The position numbers and the translations under genes are program-made. Under the pieces are notes generated by a model. It did no database searches. It had not been told where the DNA came from and worked only from the letters and a program-made list of their open reading frames with translations. Positions 34,400-43,300 of a DNA stretch of 64,000 nt are shown piece by piece (positions within the stretch are counted from its first letter, which is position 1; each line of letters opens with the position of its first letter). Source of the stretch: Vibrio chagasii. Lineage in GTDB: Bacteria; Pseudomonadota; Gammaproteobacteria; Enterobacterales; Vibrionaceae. The stretch covers positions 187,266 through 251,265 of the forward strand of contig NZ_MSCI01000002.1 in NCBI RefSeq assembly GCF_002954585.1, given 5' to 3'.

Positions 34400-35827
34400 G
34401 TGACAGACTTAATCAATTTGATGAACGATCTCCTTTGGGGATCTATCTTAGTTTATTTACTGGTTGGTGTGGGTATCTACTTCACCGTACGACTAGGCTT
34501 TATTCAATTCCGCCATTTCGGCCACATGTTCTCTGTTCTAAAGAACAGCCGCAAAGCAGACAGTGCTGGTATCTCTTCTTTCCAAGCTCTTTGTACTAGC
34601 CTTGCTGCTCGTGTTGGTACGGGTAACATGGCAGGTGTTGCTGTAGCACTTACCGCTGGTGGCCCTGGCGCTATCTTCTGGATGTGGCTAATTGCAATGC
34701 TGGGTATGGCAACATCTTTTGCAGAAAGTACGCTAGCACAGCTATACAAAACACGCGATAACGACGGTAACTACCGTGGTGGCCCTGCATACTACATGGA
34801 GAAAGGCCTAGGCATGCGTTGGATGGGAGTTCTATTCTCTATCTTCCTAATCATCGCGTTCGGCCTTGTATTCAACGCGGTTCAAGCGAACGCAATCGCA
34901 AGTGCAATGAATACAGCGTTTGACTTTGAACGAAGCTACACAGGTGTTGGTATCGTAATTATCTCTGCATTCGTTATCTTCGGTGGTATCAGGAAGATCG
35001 CACGTACAGCAGAAATCATTGTTCCAATCATGGCATTGGCTTACCTTGCTATTGCGCTGTTCATCATGTTTGCGAACATTGAGAGAGTACCTGAAGTGAT
35101 CGCTCTTATCTTCAAGAGTGCATTCGGCCTGCAAGAAGCGGCTGCGGGTGGTCTAGGTTACGCAATTGCACAAGCGATGATTAACGGTATCAAACGTGGT
35201 CTGTTCTCGAACGAAGCGGGTATGGGTTCTGCGCCAAACGCAGCAGCTTCTGCTACGCCTTACCCACCGCACCCAGCATCACAAGGTTATGTACAAATGC
35301 TAGGTGTATTCATGGATACGATCGTTATCTGTTCTGCAACAGTAGCAATCATCCTGATGTCTGGTGAGTATGTACCACACGGTGAAGTAACCGGTATCGA
35401 GCTGACTCAACGTGCACTAACAGCACAAGTGGGCTCTTGGGGCGGCATCTTTGTAGCGGTAGCGATTTTCTTCTTCGCTTTCACTTCAATCATTGCAAAC
35501 TACTCGTACGCTGAAACGAACCTGATTTTCCTAGAGCACAACAATAAGAAAGGTCTAGTGCTATTCCGTATTATTGTACTGGGTATGGTTATGTTTGGTT
35601 CTCTTGCGACGCTACCTACGGTATGGGCACTGGCTGACGTATCGATGGGTCTAATGGCGATTGTTAACTTGGTGGCGATTATCTTGCTGTCAGGTATCGT
35701 TATTAAGCTAGCGAAGGATTACAACCGCCAACTTGACGCGGGTAAAGTACCGACATTTGATGCAAATGACTTCCCTGAGCTTAAGTCTCAACTGGAAGAT
35801 GGTATTTGGGACAACCAAAAGAAGTAA
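34400..35827 (+). CDS. Sodium:alanine/glycine symporter (AGCS family)
   Basis: A 475-aa inner-membrane Na+-coupled amino-acid carrier with about 11 helices. Family signatures are SSFQALCTSLAARVGTGNMAGVA near residue 60, GGPGAIFWMW, FAESTLAQLYK, and NGIKRGLFSNEAGMGSAPNAAA. It is similar to E. coli YaaJ. The GTG start at 34400 is chosen because GAGG lies 5-6 bases upstream and the resulting N-terminus (TDLINLMNDLLWGS) aligns with YaaJ. Substrate is probably alanine or glycine; the sequence does not decide which. Confidence 0.93.
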   Translation: MTDLINLMNDLLWGSILVYLLVGVGIYFTVRLGFIQFRHFGHMFSVLKNSRKADSAGISSFQALCTSLAARVGTGNMAGVAVALTAGGPGAIFWMWLIAMLGMATSFAESTLAQLYKTRDNDGNYRGGPAYYMEKGLGMRWMGVLFSIFLIIAFGLVFNAVQANAIASAMNTAFDFERSYTGVGIVIISAFVIFGGIRKIARTAEIIVPIMALAYLAIALFIMFANIERVPEVIALIFKSAFGLQEAAAGGLGYAIAQAMINGIKRGLFSNEAGMGSAPNAAASATPYPPHPASQGYVQMLGVFMDTIVICSATVAIILMSGEYVPHGEVTGIELTQRALTAQVGSWGGIFVAVAIFFFAFTSIIANYSYAETNLIFLEHNNKKGLVLFRIIVLGMVMFGSLATLPTVWALADVSMGLMAIVNLVAIILLSGIVIKLAKDYNRQLDAGKVPTFDANDFPELKSQLEDGIWDNQKK

Positions 35828-35870
35828 TCTTGTTGGAGCGATAAAGCGCTTATCCTAAAACAACTGCAAA

Positions 35871-35897
35871 GGCTAAGGTTTCGACCTTAGCCTTTTT
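35871..35897 (+). terminator. Terminator of the AGCS symporter gene
   Basis: GGCTAAGGT / ACCTTAGCC 9-bp stem with TTCG tetraloop and five T. Confidence 0.92.
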
Positions 35898-36050
35898 CTT
35901 TGCCTACTTTTTCGTTCTCAGCGGCTTTTGATGATTGAAAGTGGGTGGTTATAATCATCTATCAAAGTAATAGGAAGAGTCATAAAGACAAGTTGATGTT
36001 TTTTCTATACTCTAGCAGCATCCAGTTAGATAACCGATTAGGGTAAAGTT

Positions 36051-36827
36051 ATGTTAGTTGTCGTGTCTCCAGCCAAAACACTTGATTACGAATCACCATT
36101 AGCGACAGAACGCTTTAGTCAGCCTGAGTTTGTTGAACACTCTGCTGAACTGATTGAAGAGTGCCGCAAGCTGACACCAGTAGATGTCTCTGCATTGATG
36201 AAAGTGAGCGATAAGATCGCAGGGTTGAACGTAGCGCGCTTTGAGCAGTGGAGCGAAACTTTTACCCAAGAGAATGCACGTCAAGCCATCCTTGCTTTCA
36301 AAGGTGATGTATACACAGGCCTAGACGCTGAAACACTGTCGGATGAAGATTTTGACTATGCGCAGAACCACCTGCGTATGCTTTCTGGTCTTTACGGCTT
36401 ACTAAAGCCACTTGATTTGATGCAACCTTACCGTCTAGAAATGGGCACGCGTTTAGCGAATGCTCGCGGTACTAACTTGTACCAGTTCTGGGGCAATATC
36501 ATCACAGACAAGCTGAATGAAGCGCTGAATGCTCAAGGCGACAATGTGCTGATCAACCTAGCATCTAACGAGTACTTCAAAGCGGTAAAACCAAAGAACT
36601 TGGATGGCCAAGTGATTACACCGGTATTCAAAGACTGCAAGAACGGTCAATACAAGGTGATCAGTTTCTACGCGAAAAAGGCGCGCGGCATGATGGCTCG
36701 CTACATCATTGAGAACAAAGTGGACTCAATTGAAGCACTGACTAAGTTTGATACCGCGGGTTACTACTTCGTAGAAGAAGAGTCGAATGCGAAAGAGCTT
36801 GTCTTCAAGCGTGAAGAGCAAAACTAG
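36051..36827 (+). CDS. yaaA: Peroxide stress protein YaaA
   Basis: A 258-aa DUF328 protein that in E. coli limits free intracellular iron and DNA damage during peroxide stress. Landmarks are [15 protein letters not shown] at the start, [25 protein letters not shown] in the middle, [12 protein letters not shown] and [16 protein letters not shown] towards the end. Length matches the E. coli protein. It is a monocistronic unit closed by a strong hairpin. Confidence 0.95.
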   Translation: MLVVVSPAKTLDYESPLATERFSQPEFVEHSAELIEECRKLTPVDVSALMKVSDKIAGLNVARFEQWSETFTQENARQAILAFKGDVYTGLDAETLSDEDFDYAQNHLRMLSGLYGLLKPLDLMQPYRLEMGTRLANARGTNLYQFWGNIITDKLNEALNAQGDNVLINLASNEYFKAVKPKNLDGQVITPVFKDCKNGQYKVISFYAKKARGMMARYIIENKVDSIEALTKFDTAGYYFVEEESNAKELVFKREEQN

Positions 36828-36880
36828 GCGTTATTGATTCGAGGTAGTCGCGCTTTAAGGCGAGATACCAACTAGATATA

Positions 36881-36916
36881 GAAAAGCCCCATGCAGTTCG
36901 CTGCGTGGGGCTTTTT
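36881..36916. terminator. Bidirectional terminator between yaaA and srmB
   Basis: AGCCCCATGCAG / CTGCGTGGGGCT stem (one G-T pair) with TTCG loop, A-run before and five T after, between convergent genes. Confidence 0.92.
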
Positions 36917-36941
36917 GTTGAATCATTCAAAAGTTAGCAGA

Positions 36942-38207
36942 TTACTTTTTCTTTGCAGCTTTCTTTTTCTTGGCGATTTTTTTCTTCTTCGCGAGCTTCT
37001 GCTTCTCTAATGCTTTCTTATCTTCTTTCTTTGGTTTCTTTTTCTTCGTTACCGTGGCTTTCTTGTGCGTTGGACGCATGCCTTCAACGAAGCGCTCTTT
37101 GATTGCTTCTTTGGTGTAACGAGCAACGCGTTCAATCATCAATTGATCGTGCGCTTCGATTAGAGAAACCGCATTACCTTTTTTACCAGCACGAGCCGTA
37201 CGGCCAATTCGGTGTAGGTACACATCAGCTGTGCGTGGCATGTCGTAGTTAATTACGTGGCTTACATCTGGAAGGTCTATACCACGAGCCGCTACGTCAG
37301 TTGCTAGCAGTACGTTTACAGTGCCATCACGGAAACGAGCAATCGCATTGTTACGACGATCTTGAGGCATCTCGCCTTGAATCCAAGCACATGGAATCTG
37401 AGCGCTCTCTAGTAGTGCGCGCAGGTCACCTAAGCGCTCACGAGTCTTTAAGAAGACGATACTACGCTCAGCTTCTTTAGTAATGATGTGTTTTAGCAGC
37501 TCGAGCTTATGCTCTGCTGTGTCTGCACGGTGATACCACTGAGTAATCTTTTTACGCTCACGCAGTGATGATTTTGCATCGATCTCTGCTGGGTTGTTCA
37601 GTAGGTCTTCAGTGAAACCTTCAACACCTTTACCTTCTAGCGTTGCTGAGAAAAGTAAAGTTTGCTTACGCCAGCGACACTCTGCAGATAGGCGATCAAC
37701 AACAGGACCAAAGCCCATGTCTAGCATGCGGTCTGCTTCATCTAGGATCAGCCATTCAATTGCACGACAATCAAAGCGCTCAGCTTCGATGTATTCCATT
37801 AGGCGGCCTGGAGTCGCAACAACGATGTCTTGGGTAGTGCCAAGAATGTCTGCGTGCTCTTGGTACATCACACCACCAGTGATGGTGAAGATGTTCAGTG
37901 CAGTGTATTTCGCAAGCTCACGAGCTTGGTCAGTGATCTGCATTGCTAGCTCACGCGTTGGTGTCAGGATAAGCATACGAGCAGGGCCCGCTTTCTTACG
38001 AGGGAAATCCTGAAGGTACTGCAGTGCTGGCAGTACGAATGATGCTGTTTTACCTGTACCTGTTGGCGCAGATGCCAAAACGTCTCTTCCATCTAACGCT
38101 TGTGGGATTGCTTCAGCTTGTATCTGTGTTGGGCGTTCGTAGCCCATTTCGTCAATTGCTTTAAGCAGCTCTTGGTTTAGATCGAGTTCTGCAAAGGTTC
38201 TGATCAC
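36942..38207 (-). CDS. srmB: DEAD-box RNA helicase SrmB
   Basis: A 421-aa ATP-dependent RNA helicase involved in early 50S ribosome assembly. The motif set is complete: Q motif (YERPTQIQ), motif I APTGTGKT, PTRELAMQ, TPGRL, DEADRMLDMGF, SAT, then VLLATDVAARGID and HRIGRTARAGK. Closest match by eye is E. coli SrmB (TITGG, RWRKQTLLFSATLEG, RERKKI.QWY.RAD, VARYTKEAIK). The C-terminal about 40 residues are a lysine-rich tail, probably RNA-binding. The start is GTG, with GGAG 9 bases upstream. It is adjacent to trmN6 as in E. coli, but here both are on the same strand. Confidence 0.94.
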   Translation of the reverse strand: MIRTFAELDLNQELLKAIDEMGYERPTQIQAEAIPQALDGRDVLASAPTGTGKTASFVLPALQYLQDFPRKKAGPARMLILTPTRELAMQITDQARELAKYTALNIFTITGGVMYQEHADILGTTQDIVVATPGRLMEYIEAERFDCRAIEWLILDEADRMLDMGFGPVVDRLSAECRWRKQTLLFSATLEGKGVEGFTEDLLNNPAEIDAKSSLRERKKITQWYHRADTAEHKLELLKHIITKEAERSIVFLKTRERLGDLRALLESAQIPCAWIQGEMPQDRRNNAIARFRDGTVNVLLATDVAARGIDLPDVSHVINYDMPRTADVYLHRIGRTARAGKKGNAVSLIEAHDQLMIERVARYTKEAIKERFVEGMRPTHKKATVTKKKKPKKEDKKALEKQKLAKKKKIAKKKKAAKKK

Positions 38208-38314
38208 TGTTGTTTCTCCACAAGCAATAAATGTTTCTGCCTCAAAAAGCAGACGATAAAAAAGAGTAGTCGGACATTATAGAAGCATTAGTGATTAGGA
38301 TCACATGGTATTTG

Positions 38315-39043
38315 CTACATCTTGAGATAAAAATCTTTGGTAAGTGCAATAAATGCCTCGCTATAACCACCTTGATGGTGAATGGTAAGCGATTCACACT
38401 GCAAATCTTGCTCGCATGCAGGATCTTTCGATAACTCAAAAAGAATTCGACTTGCGGGTTTCTTGTCTGTTGTTTTGACATCAAGACGCTTAGCTAAGTG
38501 CCAACCGCACTGTTTAGCAAGCTTGATGAAACCTTCTCCCTCAGGCGTTGGCAGTATAAAACTGGCCGTCGCAGTTTCGGTTGTGATCTCGAAACATCGC
38601 TTGGCAAGTTGCAGGTGATCCAAGCTGTCAGTGTGTCTAGCAGTTGCTCTTTGGCTCTGCTGTGATTGCTCTCCTGAGTTGAAGTAGGGTGGGTTGCAGA
38701 TTATCGCGTCAAACTTTTTCGGAAAGTCGGTGGTGAGCACGCTGCCATCATGCAGAGTGATGCGATCTTGCCATGGAGACTGCTCAATATTAATGGTCGC
38801 AGCTTCAATCGCGTGTGGGTCAATATCGATCGCGGAGATCGAGACGTCTGTAAAACGCTGCGCGGCCATCAAAGCCAAAAGCCCGGTGCCTGTTCCAATA
38901 TCGAGTGCCAAGGACTTAGGCGCAATGCTTACCCATGCGCCAAGTAGTACACCATCGGTACTGACTTGCATACCGCTTTGCCCACCGTAAATTGAGAATT
39001 GCTTAAAATTGAAGCTTTTAGTCTGCACGATTTTGTCTTTCAT
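38315..39043 (-). CDS. trmN6: tRNA1(Val) adenine-37-N6-methyltransferase
   Basis: A 242-aa class I SAM methyltransferase (YfiC) that makes m6A37 in tRNA-Val1. The SAM-binding motif is [19 protein letters not shown] near residue 47-60, followed by the acidic [11 protein letters not shown]. The catalytic N6-adenine motif CNPPYF is near residue 118. N-terminal segment [27 protein letters not shown] is typical of YfiC. It lies upstream of srmB on the same strand, separated by 107 bases. Confidence 0.93.
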   Translation of the reverse strand: MKDKIVQTKSFNFKQFSIYGGQSGMQVSTDGVLLGAWVSIAPKSLALDIGTGTGLLALMAAQRFTDVSISAIDIDPHAIEAATINIEQSPWQDRITLHDGSVLTTDFPKKFDAIICNPPYFNSGEQSQQSQRATARHTDSLDHLQLAKRCFEITTETATASFILPTPEGEGFIKLAKQCGWHLAKRLDVKTTDKKPASRILFELSKDPACEQDLQCESLTIHHQGGYSEAFIALTKDFYLKM

Positions 39044-39357
39044 GAATGTTCTGAGTATCGAGATATTTTAAGTGATTAGCTCTAATGTTAACCATTCGTA
39101 TGGATCAATGTTCTGCTTGATAAGCTATTGTTGTGAATTATGGTTAGTTTATAATTGTGGCTATTTTTTTATATCCAGTGGAATCCACTGCTTTTGGTTG
39201 ATATATGCAAATTTATATGGTGTTTTTGTGTGGTGACTTGCAGCTAGCCAAGTGTTTCGTCATTATGCGCGACTATTTTATAGATTGAGTGGCAGCTTTT
39301 CGCTGTAACATTCACGTAAGCACAACATAAATTCATAAATATAATTAAGGATTATCT
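39044..39357 (+). promoter_or_regulatory. Divergent trmN6 / brnQ intergenic region with a palindrome
   Basis: A non-coding AT-rich 314-base region. The perfect palindrome CAGTGGAATCCACTG (39176-39190, 7-bp arms around one A) sits about 170 bases before brnQ and resembles an operator more than a terminator, as no adequate T-run follows. The regulator is unknown. Confidence 0.4.
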
Positions 39358-40671
39358 GTGAAACAGAGTCTAAAACTAACAGATATAATGGCATTGGGCT
39401 TTATGCTTTTTGCGTTTTTCTTGGGTGCGGGTAACATCATCTTCCCACCTCTAGCTGGCCAATTGGCTGGTGATCACTTTTTTCCAGCGATGTCTGGTTT
39501 CCTGCTGACTGCCGTTGGTCTGCCGTTAATCACTATCGTAGCCGTTGCACTTGCGGGTGGCTCTTGGGATCATCTAACTAAAGATCTTCCTAAGAAAGCA
39601 GCGACTATCATGGCTGTGTTGATCTTCATTATCATCGGTCCTGCATTTGCTGCACCACGTACCGGCCTTGTTGCTTATGAGATGGCGGTGAAACCGTTCT
39701 TCATTGATGCCTCTCAAGCTCACCTAACATTCTTTTCTATCGCATTTTTTGTGGTTGCCATGTTCTTCTCATGGTCTCAAGGTAAGCTAATTGACGTTAT
39801 CGGCAAGGTTCTAACACCAGCACTTTTCATCGGTTTAGTTGTACTGGCGGTTGCTGTATTTGTTAACCCTCAGGGCGATATTCTTGGTGCTCACGGTGAA
39901 TACATCACTCAGCCATTAACAAAAGGTTTCCTTGAAGGTTACAACACCATGGATACTTTTGCTTCACTGATGTTTGGTATGCTGATTGTGGACTCTATCC
40001 GCAGCAAAGGCATCACTGACCGTGCAGCAACGACTAAGTACCTGATCAGCGCAGGTTGTATTGCTGCGGCGGGTCTAGCATTCGTTTACATTTCTCTGTT
40101 CTACCTGGGCGCAACTAGCGCAACAGTAGCTGCGGGTGCTGACAACGGCGGTGCGATCTTAAGCCTATACGTTCAATCACTGTTTGGTCCTTCAGGTCAG
40201 CTAGTGCTTTCTGTCATCGTACTACTAGCGTGTCTAACAACAGCGATTGGCCTTGTGTCTGCGTGTTCTGACTACTTCAGTTCACTAACGCCGCTGTCTT
40301 ACAAAACTTGGGTAATCATCAACGGTGTTGCTTGTGCAACGGTAGCGAACGTTGGTCTTTCTCAGCTTATTTCTCTGTCTGTTCCTGTACTGTTTGCGCT
40401 GTACCCAGTAGCGATCGCATTGGTAGCACTGACGTTCTTGCGTAGCCGTTTCCCTAATCCAAAAGTGGCGTACCGCGTTGTGGTATTAGTGTCATTGATG
40501 TTTGCTCTTATTGATGGTGCGAAAGTAGCGGGTGTTGATGTATCAGCACTGAAGATGCTCCCTCTGTTCGAGATCGGTATGGGTTGGTTACTGCCAACGG
40601 CTGCAGCAATCATCTGTATGTTCTTTGTTGGTAAGTCAGCAGAGCAAGAGATAGCAGAAGAGACGATTTAA
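39358..40671 (+). CDS. brnQ: Branched-chain amino acid transporter BrnQ
   Basis: A 437-aa LIVCS-family Na+-coupled carrier for leucine, isoleucine and valine, with about 12 hydrophobic helices. The N-terminal signature DIMALGFMLFAFFLGAGNIIFPPLAGQLAG and GPAFAAPRTGLVAYEMAV are characteristic. The GTG start has AAGGA about 8 bases upstream and aligns with other BrnQ proteins. Single-gene unit with a strong terminator. Confidence 0.95.
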   Translation: MKQSLKLTDIMALGFMLFAFFLGAGNIIFPPLAGQLAGDHFFPAMSGFLLTAVGLPLITIVAVALAGGSWDHLTKDLPKKAATIMAVLIFIIIGPAFAAPRTGLVAYEMAVKPFFIDASQAHLTFFSIAFFVVAMFFSWSQGKLIDVIGKVLTPALFIGLVVLAVAVFVNPQGDILGAHGEYITQPLTKGFLEGYNTMDTFASLMFGMLIVDSIRSKGITDRAATTKYLISAGCIAAAGLAFVYISLFYLGATSATVAAGADNGGAILSLYVQSLFGPSGQLVLSVIVLLACLTTAIGLVSACSDYFSSLTPLSYKTWVIINGVACATVANVGLSQLISLSVPVLFALYPVAIALVALTFLRSRFPNPKVAYRVVVLVSLMFALIDGAKVAGVDVSALKMLPLFEIGMGWLLPTAAAIICMFFVGKSAEQEIAEETI

Positions 40672-40710
40672 TCTCTGATTGAGATTAGATAGTTATTCTG
40701 GATGACATAG

Positions 40711-40747
40711 AAAAGGCCTCATTACTTCGCAGTAGTGAGGCCTTTTT
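40711..40747 (+). terminator. brnQ terminator
   Basis: GGCCTCATTACT / AGTAGTGAGGCC 12-bp stem (one T-G pair) with TCGC loop, A-run before and five T after. It is placed to serve convergent fldB as well. Confidence 0.92.
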
Positions 40748-40794
40748 GTATTCTGTCAGTTTTGAACTGAGTAGCTTGTGGAGAGCTTTTGTAC

Positions 40795-41316
40795 TTACAG
40801 CTTCTCGCTGTACTCAACCAGAACTTGTTCAACCCAGCTCGCTATACGCTCGTCGCTCAGTTCGTATTGTGAGTCTTCATCAAGCGCCAAGCCGACGAAA
40901 TGTGATTGGTCTTCAGTGAGCGCTTTAGACGCCTCGAATTCGTAGCTGTCGTCGTTTGGCCAGAAGCCAACAAATTGAGCTCCGGCCGTTTTTAGTTCGT
41001 CATGCAATAGACCCATTGCATCCAAGAACCACTCGCCGTAACCCTCTTGGTCACCTAAGCCAAACAGTGCCACAACCTTACCTTTTACTGGTGTCGTCGC
41101 GATATCGTCCCAAAGCTCATTCCAATCTTCTTGGATTTCGCCAAAGTCCCACGTAGAAATACCCAGCAGTAATAGGTCGTAGTCTGCCATTAATGAAAGC
41201 GGAGTCTCTTTCACGTTATGGATATCAACTAGGTCTTCACCAATAATGCCGCGAATTTTTTCTGCTGCCATTTCTGTGTAGCAGGTGGTTGAGCCGTAAA
41301 ATAATCCAATTTTCAT
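40795..41316 (-). CDS. fldB: Flavodoxin FldB
   Basis: A 173-aa long-chain flavodoxin, an FMN electron carrier. It is recognisable as FldB rather than FldA from [64 protein letters not shown] and [19 protein letters not shown]. It is transcribed away from xerD, with 150 bases between the divergent starts. FldB next to xerD-dsbC-recJ-prfB-lysS reproduces the E. coli neighbourhood. Confidence 0.95.
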   Translation of the reverse strand: MKIGLFYGSTTCYTEMAAEKIRGIIGEDLVDIHNVKETPLSLMADYDLLLLGISTWDFGEIQEDWNELWDDIATTPVKGKVVALFGLGDQEGYGEWFLDAMGLLHDELKTAGAQFVGFWPNDDSYEFEASKALTEDQSHFVGLALDEDSQYELSDERIASWVEQVLVEYSEKL

Positions 41317-41466
41317 AGCAAACTTTCGATTTTAATTTCAGATGGCGAATTCTAACCATAAATCGACTTCGATTGCAGCGATTATCCGCTCAAGGTGTAA
41401 TTTTTATGGCATTCATATTTGCTCTGGCATACTCTCAAAACAGTTTCCAATATTGTGAGTAACACT

Positions 41467-42381
41467 ATGCAGTCGCCGCAAGGGCAGAGCGCAGACCACG
41501 GTCTAGTTGAGCAGTTTTTAGATGCTATGTGGATGGAGCGAGGGTTATCAGAGAATACTCTTGTCTCGTATCGTACTGATTTATCCAAACTATTAACTTG
41601 GATGGAACAGAATAATTATCGCCTCGACTTTATTAGTCTGTCTGGGTTACAGGATTACCAAAGCTGGTTGGTTGATGCGGATTTTAAGCAGACCTCCCGT
41701 GCACGGATGTTGTCGGCGATTCGTCGTTTGTTCCAATACCTGCATCGTGAGAAAGTCAGAGCGGATGATCCGAGTGCGTTGTTGATCAGCCCTAAGCTGC
41801 CACAACGTCTGCCAAAAGACCTAAGTGAAGAGCAAGTGGATGCTTTGCTCGATGCGCCCGATCCGAATGACCCGATTGAACTTCGCGATAAGGCGATGCT
41901 TGAGTTATTATATGCAACCGGTTTGCGTGTTACGGAGCTGGTCAGCCTGACGATGGAAAACATCAGCCTAAGACAGGGCGTGGTGCGTGTTATTGGTAAA
42001 GGCGGTAAAGAGCGCTTGGTGCCAATGGGCGAAAATGCTGTGGACTGGATTGAGAGTTTTATCGAACAAGGGCGACCGCAACTGCTTGGTGAAAACAGCT
42101 CAGATGTGGTTTTTCCAAGTAAGCGAGCTAAGCAAATGACCCGTCAGACGTTTTGGTATCGTATTAAGCATTACGCGATTGTCGCGGGTATTGACACAGA
42201 ATTGCTGTCCCCGCACGTTTTAAGACACGCTTTTGCTACTCATTTACTGAACTATGGTGCCGATCTTAGGGTCGTACAGATGTTGCTTGGGCATAGTGAC
42301 TTATCGACAACCCAAATTTATACTCACGTGGCGACCGAAAGGCTGAAGCAAATTCATACTCAGCATCACCCACGTGCTTAA
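41467..42381 (+). CDS. xerD: Tyrosine recombinase XerD
   Basis: A 304-aa site-specific recombinase that, with XerC, resolves chromosome dimers at dif and is exploited by some integrating phages in vibrios. The N-terminal SAM-like core-binding domain begins VEQFLDAMWMERGLSENTL. The catalytic domain has Arg in ATGLRVTEL, Lys in GKGGKERLVP, HVLRHAFATHLL, GHSDLSTT and the nucleophile in QIYTHV. The ATG at 41467 was chosen because it aligns with E. coli XerD; an upstream ATG at 41419 adds a serine-rich unmatched leader. First gene of xerD-dsbC-recJ. Confidence 0.95.
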   Translation: MQSPQGQSADHGLVEQFLDAMWMERGLSENTLVSYRTDLSKLLTWMEQNNYRLDFISLSGLQDYQSWLVDADFKQTSRARMLSAIRRLFQYLHREKVRADDPSALLISPKLPQRLPKDLSEEQVDALLDAPDPNDPIELRDKAMLELLYATGLRVTELVSLTMENISLRQGVVRVIGKGGKERLVPMGENAVDWIESFIEQGRPQLLGENSSDVVFPSKRAKQMTRQTFWYRIKHYAIVAGIDTELLSPHVLRHAFATHLLNYGADLRVVQMLLGHSDLSTTQIYTHVATERLKQIHTQHHPRA

Positions 42382-42407
42382 ATCCATTTATTTTTAAGGT
42401 GAACTTA

Positions 42408-43187
42408 ATGAGCGTATTACGCCGTCTTCCTCTATTAGCGCTACCGCTGATGATCACTGCATGTAATGCATCAGAAGCGAAAGTAGAACAAACCACAACA
42501 GCTGCAGAGGTTGCTTCAGCTCAAGACATTGATACCGCAGCGCTAACCAAGCGTTTTGAAAAAATCGGCATCAAGGTTAATAAGATTGTTCCTTCGGATA
42601 TTGATGGCCTGCTAGAGATTCAAACCAACAGTGGCATTATCTTCTCATCTCCAGCGGGCGATCATTTTTTAGCGGGTACACTTTACTCTCTGGATGAGAA
42701 CGGCAAATTCAGCGATGTATTGGCAGAGCGTCAAGCGCCTATCAATGCTGAGAAAGTAGCGGCACTGTCTGATACGGCTATCGAATACAAAGCAGATAAC
42801 GAAAAGTATGTTGTGACAGTGTTTACTGACATCACGTGTGGCTACTGTGTTCGTCTACACAGCCAGATGCAGGGCTACAATGACCTCGGTATCACGGTGC
42901 GTTACATGGCATACCCACGTCAAGGTGGTACAGGCCAAGTGGCAGACCAAATGGCGGCTATCTGGGCTTCTGACGATCCAAAAGCTGCAATGCACAATGC
43001 TAAGGTAGAGCGTAAGATGCCAGCTTCAAGCAAAGACCTTGAAGAGAAGAAACAGATCATCGCTAAGCAGTACCAACTAGGCCGTGAGCTTGGTATTAAT
43101 GGTACACCTGCAATCGTATTGGCAAGCGGTGAGTTGGTGAGCGGTTACTTACCTCCAGCACAGTTGCTTCAGCGTCTAGAGCAGTAG
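42408..43187 (+). CDS. dsbC: Disulfide isomerase DsbC
   Basis: A 259-aa thiol:disulfide interchange protein that corrects wrong disulfides outside the cytoplasm. The N-terminal dimerisation domain covers about residues 40-100. The thioredoxin domain has active site TCGYC (FTDITCGYCVRLH) and cis-proline GTPAIVLASG. Two oddities: the signal region ends ITAC-NAS, a possible lipobox with Cys19, and the second (structural) cysteine pair of E. coli DsbC is absent, with AIWASDD and PASSKDL in those places. AAGGTGA upstream supports the ATG at 42408. It follows xerD by 26 bases. Confidence 0.92.
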   Translation: MSVLRRLPLLALPLMITACNASEAKVEQTTTAAEVASAQDIDTAALTKRFEKIGIKVNKIVPSDIDGLLEIQTNSGIIFSSPAGDHFLAGTLYSLDENGKFSDVLAERQAPINAEKVAALSDTAIEYKADNEKYVVTVFTDITCGYCVRLHSQMQGYNDLGITVRYMAYPRQGGTGQVADQMAAIWASDDPKAAMHNAKVERKMPASSKDLEEKKQIIAKQYQLGRELGINGTPAIVLASGELVSGYLPPAQLLQRLEQ

Positions 43188-43264
43188 CCTCTAGCAGAGC
43201 TGTCACAGTCGCCATCAGTTAATATGGCGACTTTATTACTCATTTATTCCCATGTTTTTGATTT

Positions 43265-43300
43265 AAGGAGTGGCCTGATTGATATCAGGCCCATTTTTAT
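43265..43300 (+). promoter_or_regulatory. Hairpin inserted between the recJ Shine-Dalgarno and start codon
   Basis: AAGGAG (43265-43270) is 30 bases before the recJ ATG, too far to work linearly. Between them lies GGCCTGAT/ATCAGGCC (43272-43291, TGAT loop). With the hairpin folded, 10 bases remain between AAGGAG and ATG, an ideal distance. The same hairpin followed by CA and five T also looks like a weak terminator for dsbC. Confidence 0.55.
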
